NCBI GenBank assembly: GCA_021818865.1
Contig: JAKASX010000002.1
Span: 64,931 to 128,930, forward strand
Source: Acidobacteriota bacterium
GTDB lineage: Bacteria > Acidobacteriota > Terriglobia > Acidiferrales > UBA7541
Direction: 5' to 3'
Length of the DNA: 64,000 nucleotides
The position numbers were made by a program, and so were the translations under genes. Shown one piece after another: positions 1 through 8,806 of this stretch. The notes under the pieces are model-generated. The model was not told where the DNA came from. It saw nothing but the letters and a program-made list of their open reading frames with translations, and made no database searches. Position 1 is the first letter of the stretch; each line of letters starts with the position of its first letter.

Positions 1-2
1 GC

Positions 3-59
3 GACTTTATCCGGGATGCTTTCGACCGCAAAGGGAAGGGCGCTTTGCACCTGGCGTGA
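3..59 (+). CDS. C-terminal end of an unidentified protein (partial)
   Basis: Only the last 18 codons are in the window. Frame 3 is open from the first bases to a TGA at 57-59 and reads as a plausible charged C-terminus (DFIRDAFDRKGKGALHLA). The other two forward frames look less protein-like. It would be convergent with murA, whose stop lies 27 bases further on. The family cannot be recognised from so short a piece. Confidence 0.35.
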   Translation, partial: DFIRDAFDRKGKGALHLA

Positions 60-86
60 CGCCTGCTCCAGCTCTTTCTACCGGCG

Positions 87-1355
87 CTAGCCCGAAATCC
101 GTTCGATCCGCCCGCCCAGTGCGCGCAGCTTTTCCTCGATTCGCTCGTAGCCCCGGTCAATGTGGTACACGCGATCCACAATTGTCGTTCCTTGCGCCGC
201 CAGGCCGGCGATTACGAGCGACGCGCTCGCCCGCAAATCGGAAGCGATTACGGCCGCTCCGCTGAGCGGCGTCGGTCCGCGCACGATCGCCTGATTGCCG
301 CGAATCGCGATATCGGCGCCCATCCGAACCAGTTCGCTCGCGTGCAGGAAGCGATTCTCGAAAATCGTTTCGGTCACGATGCTCGTTCCCGCCGCTTGCG
401 TCACGAGAGCCATGTATTGCGCCTGCATGTCGGTGGGAAATCCCGGATATTCTTCCGTGGTCACGTCAGCCCCGCGCAGCCTGCCGCCTCCGCGCACGCG
501 CAATCCTTCCTGCTCCTTCGTCACCGTCACGCCGCATTCCGCCAGCTTGTCCACCACCGCGTCCAAATGCTCTCCGCGTGCCCCTTCGAGCAGCAAATCG
601 CCGCCCGTGATCGCTCCCGCTGCCAGAAATGTCCCCGTCGCGATCCGGTCCGCAATCACTTCGTGTTTCGCTCCGTGGAGCGAAGCAACGCCCTCGATTC
701 GAATCGTCGAAGTCCCCGCGCCCTCGATCCGCGCGCCCATCGCAACGAGCAGTTGCGCCAGATCGGAGACCTCCGGCTCGCGCGCCACGTTTTCGAGCAC
801 CGTTTCGCCCTCCGCCAGCGTCGCCGCCATCATCACGTTTTCCGTTCCCGTCACGGTGATCCGGTCGAACACCAGCCGCGCCCCGCGCAGCCGCTTCGCT
901 TTCGCCTCCACGTATCCGTGCTCGGTTGTGATTTCCGCGCCCAGCCGCTCGAGCGCCTTCAGGTGCAGATCGATTGGCCGCGCCCCGATCGCGCAGCCGC
1001 CCGGCATCGAAACCCTCGCGTAGCCGGTGCGCCCCACCAGCGGCCCCAGCACCAGCACCGACGCCCGCATCGTTTTCACCAGATCGTAAGGCGCCTCCGC
1101 GTGCGAAATCGTTTCCGCCCGCAAGCGCACGCGCGCCTCCGCTCCTTCGCCTTCGGGACCTTCCACGCCCACGCTCATGTGCCCGAGCAGCCGGGCCATC
1201 GTCTGGATATCGCGCACGCGCGGCAGATTGCGCAGTTCCACCACTTCGTTCGTCAGCAGGCAAGCCGCCAGTTCCGGCAGCGCCGCATTTTTCGCGCCGC
1301 TGATGCGCAGCGTTCCTTCCAGGCGTCGCCCGCCCTCGATCCGGAATTTATCCAT
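87..1355 (-). CDS. murA: UDP-N-acetylglucosamine 1-carboxyvinyltransferase
   Basis: MurA transfers enolpyruvate from PEP to UDP-GlcNAc, the first committed step of peptidoglycan precursor synthesis in the cytoplasm. The 422-residue protein has the normal MurA length and the two-lobed inside-out alpha/beta repeat organisation. Visible signatures are the N-terminal [10 protein letters not shown] motif (K22, N23) and the active-site loop [11 protein letters not shown] with C121, the cysteine that forms the PEP adduct and is the fosfomycin target. Its start overlaps the 3' end of murQ by 8 bases, so the two are probably co-translated. The pairing joins new MurNAc synthesis with MurNAc-6-phosphate breakdown, fitting the recycling genes that follow. 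Identification is very secure. Confidence 0.97.
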   Translation of the reverse strand: MDKFRIEGGRRLEGTLRISGAKNAALPELAACLLTNEVVELRNLPRVRDIQTMARLLGHMSVGVEGPEGEGAEARVRLRAETISHAEAPYDLVKTMRASVLVLGPLVGRTGYARVSMPGGCAIGARPIDLHLKALERLGAEITTEHGYVEAKAKRLRGARLVFDRITVTGTENVMMAATLAEGETVLENVAREPEVSDLAQLLVAMGARIEGAGTSTIRIEGVASLHGAKHEVIADRIATGTFLAAGAITGGDLLLEGARGEHLDAVVDKLAECGVTVTKEQEGLRVRGGGRLRGADVTTEEYPGFPTDMQAQYMALVTQAAGTSIVTETIFENRFLHASELVRMGADIAIRGNQAIVRGPTPLSGAAVIASDLRASASLVIAGLAAQGTTIVDRVYHIDRGYERIEEKLRALGGRIERISG

Positions 1356-2316
1356 GGCGTTTCACCCTCCCTCGGCGACGCCCGCGCGCAGGTGATTTCT
1401 CGCCACTCGCCGCGGCGCCCTCCGCCACGCCCATGGCGATAGCCTTGCGCACGTTCCCGCCCGCGCCGCGCAGCCGCCGCTCCGCCTCGGCCCGCTCCAC
1501 GCCTGTTTTCAGCATCACCAGCGCCACGGGAACGCGCTCCGCCAGCGCAAGCGCGCGCCGCGCTTCCGATTCGCGTACGCCCGCAAGATCGGCCAGCAAT
1601 TCGAGCGCCCGCGTCCGCAATTTCACGTTGTTCAGCGCCACGTAAATCATCCGGTTATCGTAAACGCGTCCCAGACGCGCCATCGCCGCCGTCGTCAGCA
1701 TGTTCAGCACGAGCTTTTGCGCCGTGCCCGATTTCATTCGCGTCGAACCGGCCAGCACTTCCGGTCCCACGTCCGCGACAATCGTGATATCCGCCAGCCG
1801 CGCGAGCGCCGGCCTCGGATTCGTCGTCACCAGCACCGTTTTCGCTCCCCGTCGCCGCGCTTCGCCGAGCGCACCGCCCACGTACGGCGTCGTTCCGCTC
1901 GCCGCGATGCCCACCACCACGTCTTTCCGCCCCGCTCCCACGCGCGCCATTTCCCGCGCGCCGTTTCGCGCGGAATCTTCAGCTCCTTCCACCGCATGGT
2001 CCAGCGCCCGTCTCCGTCCGGCCAGCAGCGCCAGCACCTGTTTGTCCGTCAACCCAAACGTCGGCCGGCATTCCGCCGCGTCCAGCGCGCCCAGCCGCCC
2101 GCTCGTCCCCGCGCCGGCGTAGATCAGCCGTCCGCCACGCGACAGCCCGGCCGTAATCGCATCCACGGCGCGAGCAATCGCCGGAATCGCGCGCGCCACG
2201 GCAAATGGCACGCGCTGATCTTCGTGATTCAGCAGCCGCAGCAATTCAAGAGTGGATTTCTGGTCCAGGTTTCGCCAGCGAGGATGAGGCCGTTCGGTGA
2301 GTGGTCGATTGCGCAC
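1348..2316 (-). CDS. murQ: N-acetylmuramic acid 6-phosphate etherase
   Basis: MurQ cleaves the lactyl ether of MurNAc-6-phosphate to give GlcNAc-6-phosphate and D-lactate, the key step of MurNAc recycling. The 322-residue protein shows the SIS sugar-isomerase fold with the substrate-binding [12 protein letters not shown] motif near residues 65-76. E82 (in AAECRPTF) and E113 (in EGAED) correspond to the catalytic glutamates of the E. coli enzyme. [11 protein letters not shown] and the C-terminal helical region are typical of the family. MurQ needs a phosphorylated substrate, and no PTS gene is visible. The BadF-type kinase at 14366 is therefore the likely supplier of MurNAc-6P. The gene overlaps murA by 8 bases. 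Confidence 0.96.
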   Translation of the reverse strand: MRNRPLTERPHPRWRNLDQKSTLELLRLLNHEDQRVPFAVARAIPAIARAVDAITAGLSRGGRLIYAGAGTSGRLGALDAAECRPTFGLTDKQVLALLAGRRRALDHAVEGAEDSARNGAREMARVGAGRKDVVVGIAASGTTPYVGGALGEARRRGAKTVLVTTNPRPALARLADITIVADVGPEVLAGSTRMKSGTAQKLVLNMLTTAAMARLGRVYDNRMIYVALNNVKLRTRALELLADLAGVRESEARRALALAERVPVALVMLKTGVERAEAERRLRGAGGNVRKAIAMGVAEGAAASGEKSPARGRRRGRVKRHG

Positions 2317-2325
2317 AGGCGACGA

Positions 2326-2952
2326 TTATAGCGTGCCTTCGGTCGTCGTCTCTTCCGTCAGCGATTCCAGGTTTTCCTTTGCCGGAGCCGGCGCCATGGC
2401 GCGCGATTTGCGTCTCGCATGCCGCACGCGCAGCCAGACCGACGCCGCCACGATCAGGATGCAGCCCTCGACAAACAGTTTTCCCCCGTCCAGCGGCCTA
2501 AACGGCGTCCCATTGAGATGCGGATCGGTCAGCAGGCCATGCACGAAAATAGCCCCGGCCATCAGGTACGTCGAGAAATGCAGCGCCTTCCACCGTCGCC
2601 GTCCCAGCTCCACGCGGTAATGCGACGTAATCAGCACGAACCCCAGCGTGTACACGCCCACCGCGCCCAACAAATTGATCGTCGGCTGCCGCGGCGCCCA
2701 CGCGGGAAACACGACGTCCAGCCAGTCGAAACCAGCGCGCGGGGAAAACAGCAGCAGAACCGGATGCAAAATGCACGCCCCGAGCGCCGCGAAACCCGTC
2801 TGATTGTGTATCCGGAAAATATTGATTCGCCTGTGCGGCCAGAATCGCCATGGGCTGTATCGCACCGAAATCAGCAGCCCCAGCAGCAGATTCGCCGTCA
2901 GCAAAAACAGCGCAATAAGCCCCACGTCGCCTGAAAGCGCGATGGCCGACAA
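2326..2952 (-). CDS. Ferric-reductase-like transmembrane protein, MsrQ-type
   Basis: This is a polytopic inner-membrane haem protein of the ferric reductase-like domain family, about 208 residues, the size of MsrQ. There are about five to six hydrophobic segments. Candidate haem-ligand histidines lie in helix-associated motifs (IHNQTG, ILHPVLL, LHFSTYL, FVHGL). The same frame stays open much further upstream, but there it is only the antisense of the GH3 fusion gene. A TTG at 2950-2952 preceded by GGAG with six bases spacing is the best start; a GTG at 3076-3078 is the alternative. MsrQ normally delivers electrons to the periplasmic methionine sulfoxide reductase MsrP, but no MsrP gene is in the window, so the partner is unknown. 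Confidence 0.75.
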   Translation of the reverse strand: MSAIALSGDVGLIALFLLTANLLLGLLISVRYSPWRFWPHRRINIFRIHNQTGFAALGACILHPVLLLFSPRAGFDWLDVVFPAWAPRQPTINLLGAVGVYTLGFVLITSHYRVELGRRRWKALHFSTYLMAGAIFVHGLLTDPHLNGTPFRPLDGGKLFVEGCILIVAASVWLRVRHARRKSRAMAPAPAKENLESLTEETTTEGTL

Positions 2953-3128
2953 ACGCGGCTCCGATCCTTGGCCCCGAATTTTGGTTTCCCGCGTCCGCGC
3001 GCCGGAAATTGCCGCGCGCCCCGGGCCAGTTTGCGCCGCCTCGCGCCAGGAGCCTTGCCGCTTTGACGCCCGAATCACTATAGGGGGTTGCAGAGCTTTC
3101 GGTTCGCGTTTTCTTGCCGCCGTTCGCG

Positions 3129-5987
3129 TCAGGGCTCGGGCTCGAGGCTGAGCGCGCGGACCACTGCGTCGTGCAGCGCCGGCCGCACCTGCCGGATCTT
3201 CACGTTTTCCGCCGAAGGATAGACGCGATTGGTCAGTAAAACGACGAAAAGCTGTTTCTCCGGATCGATCCAGATCGAAGTTCCCGTATAGCCCGTATGC
3301 CCGAAACTCTTCTCGGAAAAATAATGCCCGCTCGACGATTCCCCCGTCGGCACATCCCAGCCCAACGGGCGCGCCGAATCGCCGATCGTCTCGCGCCGCG
3401 TAAACCGCTCGATCGTTTCCCGTCGAACGATGCGCCTGTGCGCGTAGACGCCGCCATTCAGAATCATCTGGCAGAAAATCGCCAGATCCGAAGCGGTGGA
3501 AAATAGCCCCGCATGGCCCGCCACGCCGCCCATCGCCGCCGCATTCGAATCGTCCACTTCGCCCCAAATCTGCCGTTTCCGCCAGTTCGCGTCGTATTCC
3601 GTGAGAGCAATCCGAGCCCGCAACCGCCGCGCAGGCCGAAACAGCGAATCCTTCATCTCGAGCGGCTCGAAAATCTCCCGCTTTGCGTAACGTTCGAGCG
3701 TTTCTCCCGTAATCTGTTCCAGAATTTCGCCCAGCAGAATGAATCCCAGATCCGAATACAGAATCTTCGTTCCCGGCTCGTATTCAAGCGGCTCCGCGAG
3801 CGCCCGCGCAACGATGGCATCTCGTCCTTTCGCCTGCCGATAAAATTCCCGATGCGCGCGCAGCCCCGCCGAATGCCGCAGCAGATCCGCGATGGTTGCC
3901 TTGGCCCTCCATTCCGTCTGCCCCGCGTCGGCCCATTTCGGCAGATAATGCGCCACCGGCGCATCCAGCCTCAGCGCGCCCTTTTCCACCATTTGCATCG
4001 CAGCCGTCGTCGTCACCACCACCTTCGTCAGCGAAGCAGTGTCGTAAATCGTTTTCGGCGTCACCGCCGGCGATTTCCGCAAATACGTAAATCGTCCGAA
4101 AGCTCGAGTTGCGAGCCGATTTTCATGCCCCACGGCAAGGACCGCGCCGGGAAACGACTTTTCAGCAATCGCACGCTCCAAAATTTCATGCGCAGGGGCG
4201 AGTGCGTTCCGCATTGCTTCCGGTGCGGGCTCCAGCGTCATGGGCTTGGCCGCAATCGCGTGTCCTGCGCCGAGCGCCGCAACGCCCGGAATTTCCACCG
4301 GCAGCCTTCCGCCGATAGCCGTTTCTCCAAAAAGCGCCGCGCCCATCGCGCGTTCCGCAACCAGTTGCGTGCTGGCCGCGTTCAGCCACGTTTGAGCGGC
4401 CGGGAAACGGGAAACCAGATAGGGACTGCCAAACGAAAGCACAACGGCGGGCTTTTGGCGTGCCAGTACCCGATCCACAAGTCCAGCCAGTTCACTCGGC
4501 AGCGCCACGCTGCCTTTCCGGTCCGCCACGCGCACGGAAATCGCCACAATCGCCAGGTCGTAAGCGGATTCCGCCGGCAGCTCGACATGCCTCGCGGGAA
4601 AAAATCGCGTATCCGCTCGCACCACGTCGAGCGTTCCCAGCCGCGCGCGCAATTCGTCTTCGATTCCATCGCCCGGCGCCGGATCGGGATCGGCGGAAAT
4701 CGCGACCAGCAGCGCGCGCACGGCCTTTCGCGCATCGAGCGGCACGAGTCCCTGCTCGTCGCGAATCACCATGATTCCGCGGCTCGCAATATCGAGCGCT
4801 TCACGCGCAAATTCCGGCCGCGCAAACGTTTCGCCGAGCCGGGCAAGGTCAACGCGCGCTCCGCAGTTGAGGCCAAGTCGCGCCTTGGCCATAAGAATCC
4901 GTGTCACCGCAGCGTCAATTTGCGCTTGTGAGATTCGCCCATCGCGCACTGCCGCGCGCAGTGACTCCGTCGCGGCGTCCAGGTCGAGCGGATTGAGCAG
5001 CAGATCGGCTCCCGCGGCAATCGCCAGTTCGGCCGACCGGTTCACCGGATACCGCAGCGTGACGCCCGCCATATCGAGCGAGTCGCTCACGATCAATCCG
5101 CCAAATCCCATTTCCCGGCGCAGCAATCCGTTCAGAATGTTCGGCGAAAGCGTGGCCGGCAACGCCGGATCCGGTTCGAGCGCTGGAACCAGCAGATGTC
5201 CGGTCATAATCGTACTGGCGCCCGCACGAATCGCCGCACGAAACGGCGCGAGTTCCATTCGTTCCAGCCGCTCCCGCGACGCCGAAATCACCGGCAATCC
5301 CGAATGCGAATCCACGTCCGTATCGCCATGCCCGGGAAAATGCTTCGCCGTCGCCAGCACGCCGTTTTCCTCGGCTCCGCGCACGAATTCCGCCACGAAC
5401 CGGCTCACCGTTTCCGGCCGCTCGCCGTACGACCGGATATTGATGATTGGATTCGCCGGATTGTTATTCAGATCGGCCACCGGCGCGTAAATCCAGTTCA
5501 CGCCCACCGCGCGCGCCTCGATTGCCGTGATTCTCCCGGCCGCATACGCGTCCCGCGCGTCGCCCGTCGCCGCGATGGCCATCGCATGGGGCAGGGAAGT
5601 CCCTTCGGAAATTCGCATCGCCGTGCCCGTTTCGAAATCGGCTCCGACGAGCAGCGGAATCCTCGCCCGCTGCTGCAGCTCGTTCAGGACGGCGGCCGTG
5701 GGATACGCCTGCGCCAGCGCGATTCCGGTCCGCGTGCGTTGCGCCTCGATCATCACGCCGCCCGCTCGTCCCTCCGCCACGACCTGCGCAAGCTGCCTGA
5801 ACGCCGGATCTTCAAACGAAGTGAATCGTCCCCACGCCCGCACGACAAACAGCTGCCCCAGTTTTTCGTCGAGCGTCATCCGCCGCAAGTGGCTCTCGAC
5901 CCATCGCGCCACGGCCTGCGCGTCGCGCCGGCGCGAATCGCCGCGGGAAGGTTTGGCTCGCGCCGGCTTGCGGTCGCGGGACGTCAC
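3129..5987 (-). CDS. NagZ-type GH3 beta-N-acetylglucosaminidase fused to a beta-lactamase-fold serine hydrolase
   Basis: A 952-residue fusion. Residues about 30-375 are a GH3 N-acetylglucosaminidase. KHFPGHGDTD starts at K215, the Asp-His dyad of bacterial NagZ is seen as D226/H228, and the nucleophile is D302 in SDSLDMAGV. Residues about 395-580 form the extra alpha/beta domain of three-domain NagZ proteins. Residues about 595-945 are a class C beta-lactamase-fold domain with S652-x-x-K655 (SLTK), YSD as the second motif, and HTG near the end. In Bacillus the beta-lactamase-fold enzyme AmiE (MurNAc-L-Ala amidase) acts right after NagZ, so this protein plausibly removes GlcNAc and the stem peptide in one chain. 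No clear signal peptide is visible; the N-terminus is short and basic. It is divergent from the NamZ fusion at 6164. Confidence 0.93.
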   Translation of the reverse strand: MTSRDRKPARAKPSRGDSRRRDAQAVARWVESHLRRMTLDEKLGQLFVVRAWGRFTSFEDPAFRQLAQVVAEGRAGGVMIEAQRTRTGIALAQAYPTAAVLNELQQRARIPLLVGADFETGTAMRISEGTSLPHAMAIAATGDARDAYAAGRITAIEARAVGVNWIYAPVADLNNNPANPIINIRSYGERPETVSRFVAEFVRGAEENGVLATAKHFPGHGDTDVDSHSGLPVISASRERLERMELAPFRAAIRAGASTIMTGHLLVPALEPDPALPATLSPNILNGLLRREMGFGGLIVSDSLDMAGVTLRYPVNRSAELAIAAGADLLLNPLDLDAATESLRAAVRDGRISQAQIDAAVTRILMAKARLGLNCGARVDLARLGETFARPEFAREALDIASRGIMVIRDEQGLVPLDARKAVRALLVAISADPDPAPGDGIEDELRARLGTLDVVRADTRFFPARHVELPAESAYDLAIVAISVRVADRKGSVALPSELAGLVDRVLARQKPAVVLSFGSPYLVSRFPAAQTWLNAASTQLVAERAMGAALFGETAIGGRLPVEIPGVAALGAGHAIAAKPMTLEPAPEAMRNALAPAHEILERAIAEKSFPGAVLAVGHENRLATRAFGRFTYLRKSPAVTPKTIYDTASLTKVVVTTTAAMQMVEKGALRLDAPVAHYLPKWADAGQTEWRAKATIADLLRHSAGLRAHREFYRQAKGRDAIVARALAEPLEYEPGTKILYSDLGFILLGEILEQITGETLERYAKREIFEPLEMKDSLFRPARRLRARIALTEYDANWRKRQIWGEVDDSNAAAMGGVAGHAGLFSTASDLAIFCQMILNGGVYAHRRIVRRETIERFTRRETIGDSARPLGWDVPTGESSSGHYFSEKSFGHTGYTGTSIWIDPEKQLFVVLLTNRVYPSAENVKIRQVRPALHDAVVRALSLEPEP

Positions 5988-6000
5988 GAAGGTCTCCGCT

Positions 6001-6017
6001 CCGGTCCCGAGGACCGG
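6001..6017. promoter_or_regulatory. Perfect 7-bp inverted repeat between the divergent fusion genes
   Basis: CCGGTCC-CGA-GGACCGG lies in the 176-bp divergent gap, 14 bases from the GH3-fusion start and about 150 bases from the NamZ-fusion start. The position suits an operator or leader hairpin controlling one or both genes. It directly abuts an interspersed repeat, so it may simply belong to that repeat. Confidence 0.35.
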
Positions 6018-6025
6018 GAAGGCGC

Positions 6026-6120
6026 GAGTTCCTTCATCGGATCGGGATGCTTCGCTTCGCTCGGCATGACAGACGTGGTGAATTACCTCGACAATTTCGG
6101 TTACGGGGCACTGGCATCAG
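6026..6120 (+). repeat. Interspersed intergenic repeat, copy A
   Basis: This segment shares blocks with 8667-8792 in the same order: GAGTTCC, GGGATGCTTC, CTTCGCTC(A/G)GCATGACA, GTGAAT and CGGTTAC(C)GGGCA. Both copies sit directly upstream of a plus-strand gene, and both run into a TCGGCCATG start. It resembles the short non-coding repeats that are common in Acidobacteriota intergenic space. Confidence 0.55.
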
Positions 6121-6163
6121 TTGACGCGGACGGCTCGGGGCTGTATATAGCACAAGCTCGGCC

Positions 6164-8596
6164 ATGAACACACATCTTACGTCATCAAAGTCGTCCAAAG
6201 CGTTTCTTCTCCCCCTGCTTCTGGCGCTGGCCGTTGCCGGCTCGCTCATTGCGGCCGTGCCCGGTCCGCCGAAGCTTTCCGACGTTGACGCCGTCATCAA
6301 TCGCGCCATCGCCAAAAACGAACTGCCCGGCGCGGTCCTGCTCGTCGCGCATCGCGGGCGCATCGTCTACCTGAAGGCCTACGGCGAGCGCGCGCTCGTG
6401 CCGCATCGCGAGCGCATGACCGTCAACACCATCTTCGATCTCGCCTCGCTCACCAAGGTCTACGCCACGGCGCCTTCGATCATGCTCCTCTTGCAGCAGG
6501 GCAAAATCCGCCTCAGCGAACCGGTCGCGCACTACCTGCCCCAATTCGCCGCCAACGGCAAGGACCAGATCACCGTGCGCATGCTCCTCACGCACTTTTC
6601 CGGTCTGCGGCCCGATCCCATCATTCCGCCCGGCGTCACCGGCTACAACGCGATCCTCAATATCATCTACGCCGATCGCCCCGTCTTCCCGCCCGGCATG
6701 CGGTTTCTTTATAGCGACTGCAATTACATCGTTCTCGGCCAGCTCGTCCAGAAAATTTCCGGCCTCCCGCTCAACGTTTTCGCCCAGCGCTACCTCTACA
6801 AACCGCTCGGCATGCGCCACACCGCGTTTCTCCCGCCCAAACGCTGGATTCCTCGCATCGCGCCCACACTCGAAATCGATCTTCCGCCCGGCGCTTCTCC
6901 GATGTCCGGCAAGGGCGTGGTCCTGCGCGGCGTCGTCGAGGACCCGACCGCCCGCGCCATGGGCGGCGTCGCCGGCCACGCCGGTCTTTTCTCCGACGCC
7001 AGGGATCTCGCCCGCTTTTCCCAGATGATGCTCATGAATGGCAAAATCCCGCGCGGCCGCTACCGTGGCCGCCGCCTGTTTGCCGCCGCGACCATCCATC
7101 TGATGACCTCCAATCAGTCACCGCCGTGGAGTCCGGTACAGGAAGGTTTGGGCTGGGAAATCGACAGCCCGTATTCCAACAATCGCGGCGAGCTTTTCCC
7201 CGTCGGCGGCTACGGCCACACCGGCTGGACCGGCACGTCCATCTGGATCGATCCCGCGAGCCAAACCTTCGTCATCCTGCTCGCCAGCCGCGTCCATCCG
7301 TACATTCGGCCGCCGATTATCGCGCTCCGTGCCGAAGTGGCGAATCTGGTTGCGGCGGCTCTGAATGCCGGCGGGACCACGGGTGAAACCTCCCCGCTCG
7401 TGCGCAGTCTGGGCGCCCAGGATCGTTCCTACGGGGTCGGCGGCGTCACGCTCCACAACGATCAAACCTTCACCGGCATCGACATTCTCGAACAGGAAAA
7501 TTTCGCCCCGCTTCAGGGCAAGCGCGTCGGCCTGATCACCAACAACACCGGTGTCGATCGCGAAGGCCGGCGCACCATCGACGTCCTCGATCACGCCCCC
7601 GGCGTCAAGCTGGTGGCAATCTTCAGCCCGGAGGGCGGCATCCACGGCACGGCTAACACCTTCGTTCCAAACAGCAGGGACCCGGCGACCGGCCTGCCCA
7701 TCTACAGTCTCTACGGCAAGACGACGCGCAGGCCCACGGCCAGAGAGCTGAAGGGTATCAACGCCCTCGTCTACGACCTTCAGGACGCCGGCGTGCGCTT
7801 CTACACATTCACCACAACCTTGGCCTATTGCATGCAAGCCGCGGCCAAATATCACATCCCGTTCTTCGTGCTCGACCGTCCCGATCCGCTCGGCGGCGAA
7901 ATGATCGATGGGCCGATGCTCGATCCCGACCGGCTTTCCTTTGTCGGTGTCTTTCCCATGCCGGTCATTTACGGCATGACCATCGGCGAGCTGGCGAAAA
8001 TGTTCAACGCCCAGGACCACATCGGCGCCGATCTCACCGTTATCCCGATGCAAAACTGGCATCGCGAGGATACCTTCGATCAGACCGGCCTCGTCTGGAT
8101 CGCTCCCTCGCCCAATCTCCGCACCGTCAACGAGACCCTCCTTTACCCCGGCATCGAAATCCTACAGGCTGGCGGCGTTGCCGTGGGTCGCGGAACGGAT
8201 ACGCCGTTCGAGGTCCTCGGCGCGCCGTACATCCACGCCGGCGAATTCGCAGACTACCTGAACCATCAGTTCGTTCCCGGCGTCCGCTTCGTTCCGACGA
8301 TGTTCACGCCGGCTTCCGGCATCTATCACGGCCAGCTGTGCCACGGCATCGAGCTGCTCGTCACCGATCGCGCTTCGCTTTCGCCCATTCTGATGGGAGT
8401 CGAAATCGCCTCGGCTCTGCACAAGCTCTATCCGCAGAATTTCCAGCTCGGCCGCACGATTCAGCTGCTCGGTTCGCGCAAGACGGTCGAGGAACTCGAA
8501 AACGGCGAAGCGCCCTCGCGCATCGTCGTCGGCTGGCAGAAGGAAATCAACCAGTTCCGCAAAATGCGCAGCAAATACCTGATCTATCCGCGTTGA
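6164..8596 (+). CDS. Beta-lactamase-fold serine hydrolase fused to DUF1343/NamZ-type exo-beta-N-acetylmuramidase
   Basis: An 810-residue exported fusion. Residues about 12-32 form a signal peptide or anchor. Residues about 38-395 are a beta-lactamase-fold domain with S95-x-x-K98 (SLTK), Y183-S-D and GHTGWTGTS. They are clearly homologous to the C-terminal domain of the divergent gene at 3129-5987, with the same MGGVAGHAGLFS and IWIDP blocks. Residues about 425-810 are DUF1343, the family of NamZ, which removes MurNAc from non-reducing glycan ends. One oddity is that the family motif I remember as SPEHG(I/F)RG reads SPEGGIHG here. The domain order (hydrolase first) is the mirror of the NagZ fusion. 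Likely substrates are peptidoglycan fragments outside the cytoplasmic membrane. Confidence 0.93.
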   Translation: MNTHLTSSKSSKAFLLPLLLALAVAGSLIAAVPGPPKLSDVDAVINRAIAKNELPGAVLLVAHRGRIVYLKAYGERALVPHRERMTVNTIFDLASLTKVYATAPSIMLLLQQGKIRLSEPVAHYLPQFAANGKDQITVRMLLTHFSGLRPDPIIPPGVTGYNAILNIIYADRPVFPPGMRFLYSDCNYIVLGQLVQKISGLPLNVFAQRYLYKPLGMRHTAFLPPKRWIPRIAPTLEIDLPPGASPMSGKGVVLRGVVEDPTARAMGGVAGHAGLFSDARDLARFSQMMLMNGKIPRGRYRGRRLFAAATIHLMTSNQSPPWSPVQEGLGWEIDSPYSNNRGELFPVGGYGHTGWTGTSIWIDPASQTFVILLASRVHPYIRPPIIALRAEVANLVAAALNAGGTTGETSPLVRSLGAQDRSYGVGGVTLHNDQTFTGIDILEQENFAPLQGKRVGLITNNTGVDREGRRTIDVLDHAPGVKLVAIFSPEGGIHGTANTFVPNSRDPATGLPIYSLYGKTTRRPTARELKGINALVYDLQDAGVRFYTFTTTLAYCMQAAAKYHIPFFVLDRPDPLGGEMIDGPMLDPDRLSFVGVFPMPVIYGMTIGELAKMFNAQDHIGADLTVIPMQNWHREDTFDQTGLVWIAPSPNLRTVNETLLYPGIEILQAGGVAVGRGTDTPFEVLGAPYIHAGEFADYLNHQFVPGVRFVPTMFTPASGIYHGQLCHGIELLVTDRASLSPILMGVEIASALHKLYPQNFQLGRTIQLLGSRKTVEELENGEAPSRIVVGWQKEINQFRKMRSKYLIYPR

Positions 8597-8666
8597 GGGC
8601 TGGTGTCCTGAAGCGGCGGCTCGCGATATAAGCGGCATGTTCCGGGCCGGATGCCCAGGGAGGGAC

Positions 8667-8792
8667 GAGTTCCGATGTTGGATGGGGATGCTTCCCACCA
8701 AAAAAGCCGGTGGGCAGGCACTTCGCTCAGCATGACAAGCGCCGTGAATCATCTGGTAATCCCGGTTACCGGGCAAAGGCGCAGAAGCGGAA
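8667..8792 (+). repeat. Interspersed intergenic repeat, copy B
   Basis: Second copy of the element at 6026-6120, upstream of the Dph6-like gene. Relative to copy A it carries an extra block of about 25 bases containing a CCCACC...GGTGGG hairpin between the GGGATGCTTC and CTTCGCTCAGCATGACA blocks. Confidence 0.5.
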
Positions 8793-8806
8793 GGTAGATA
8801 TCGGCC

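Noticed and set aside
2953..3567. N-terminal extension of the MsrQ-like frame into the GH3-fusion gene
   Set aside because: The extra residues are low-complexity Arg/Gly/Ser and antisense-like; a TTG with a good ribosome-binding site gives a normal MsrQ length.
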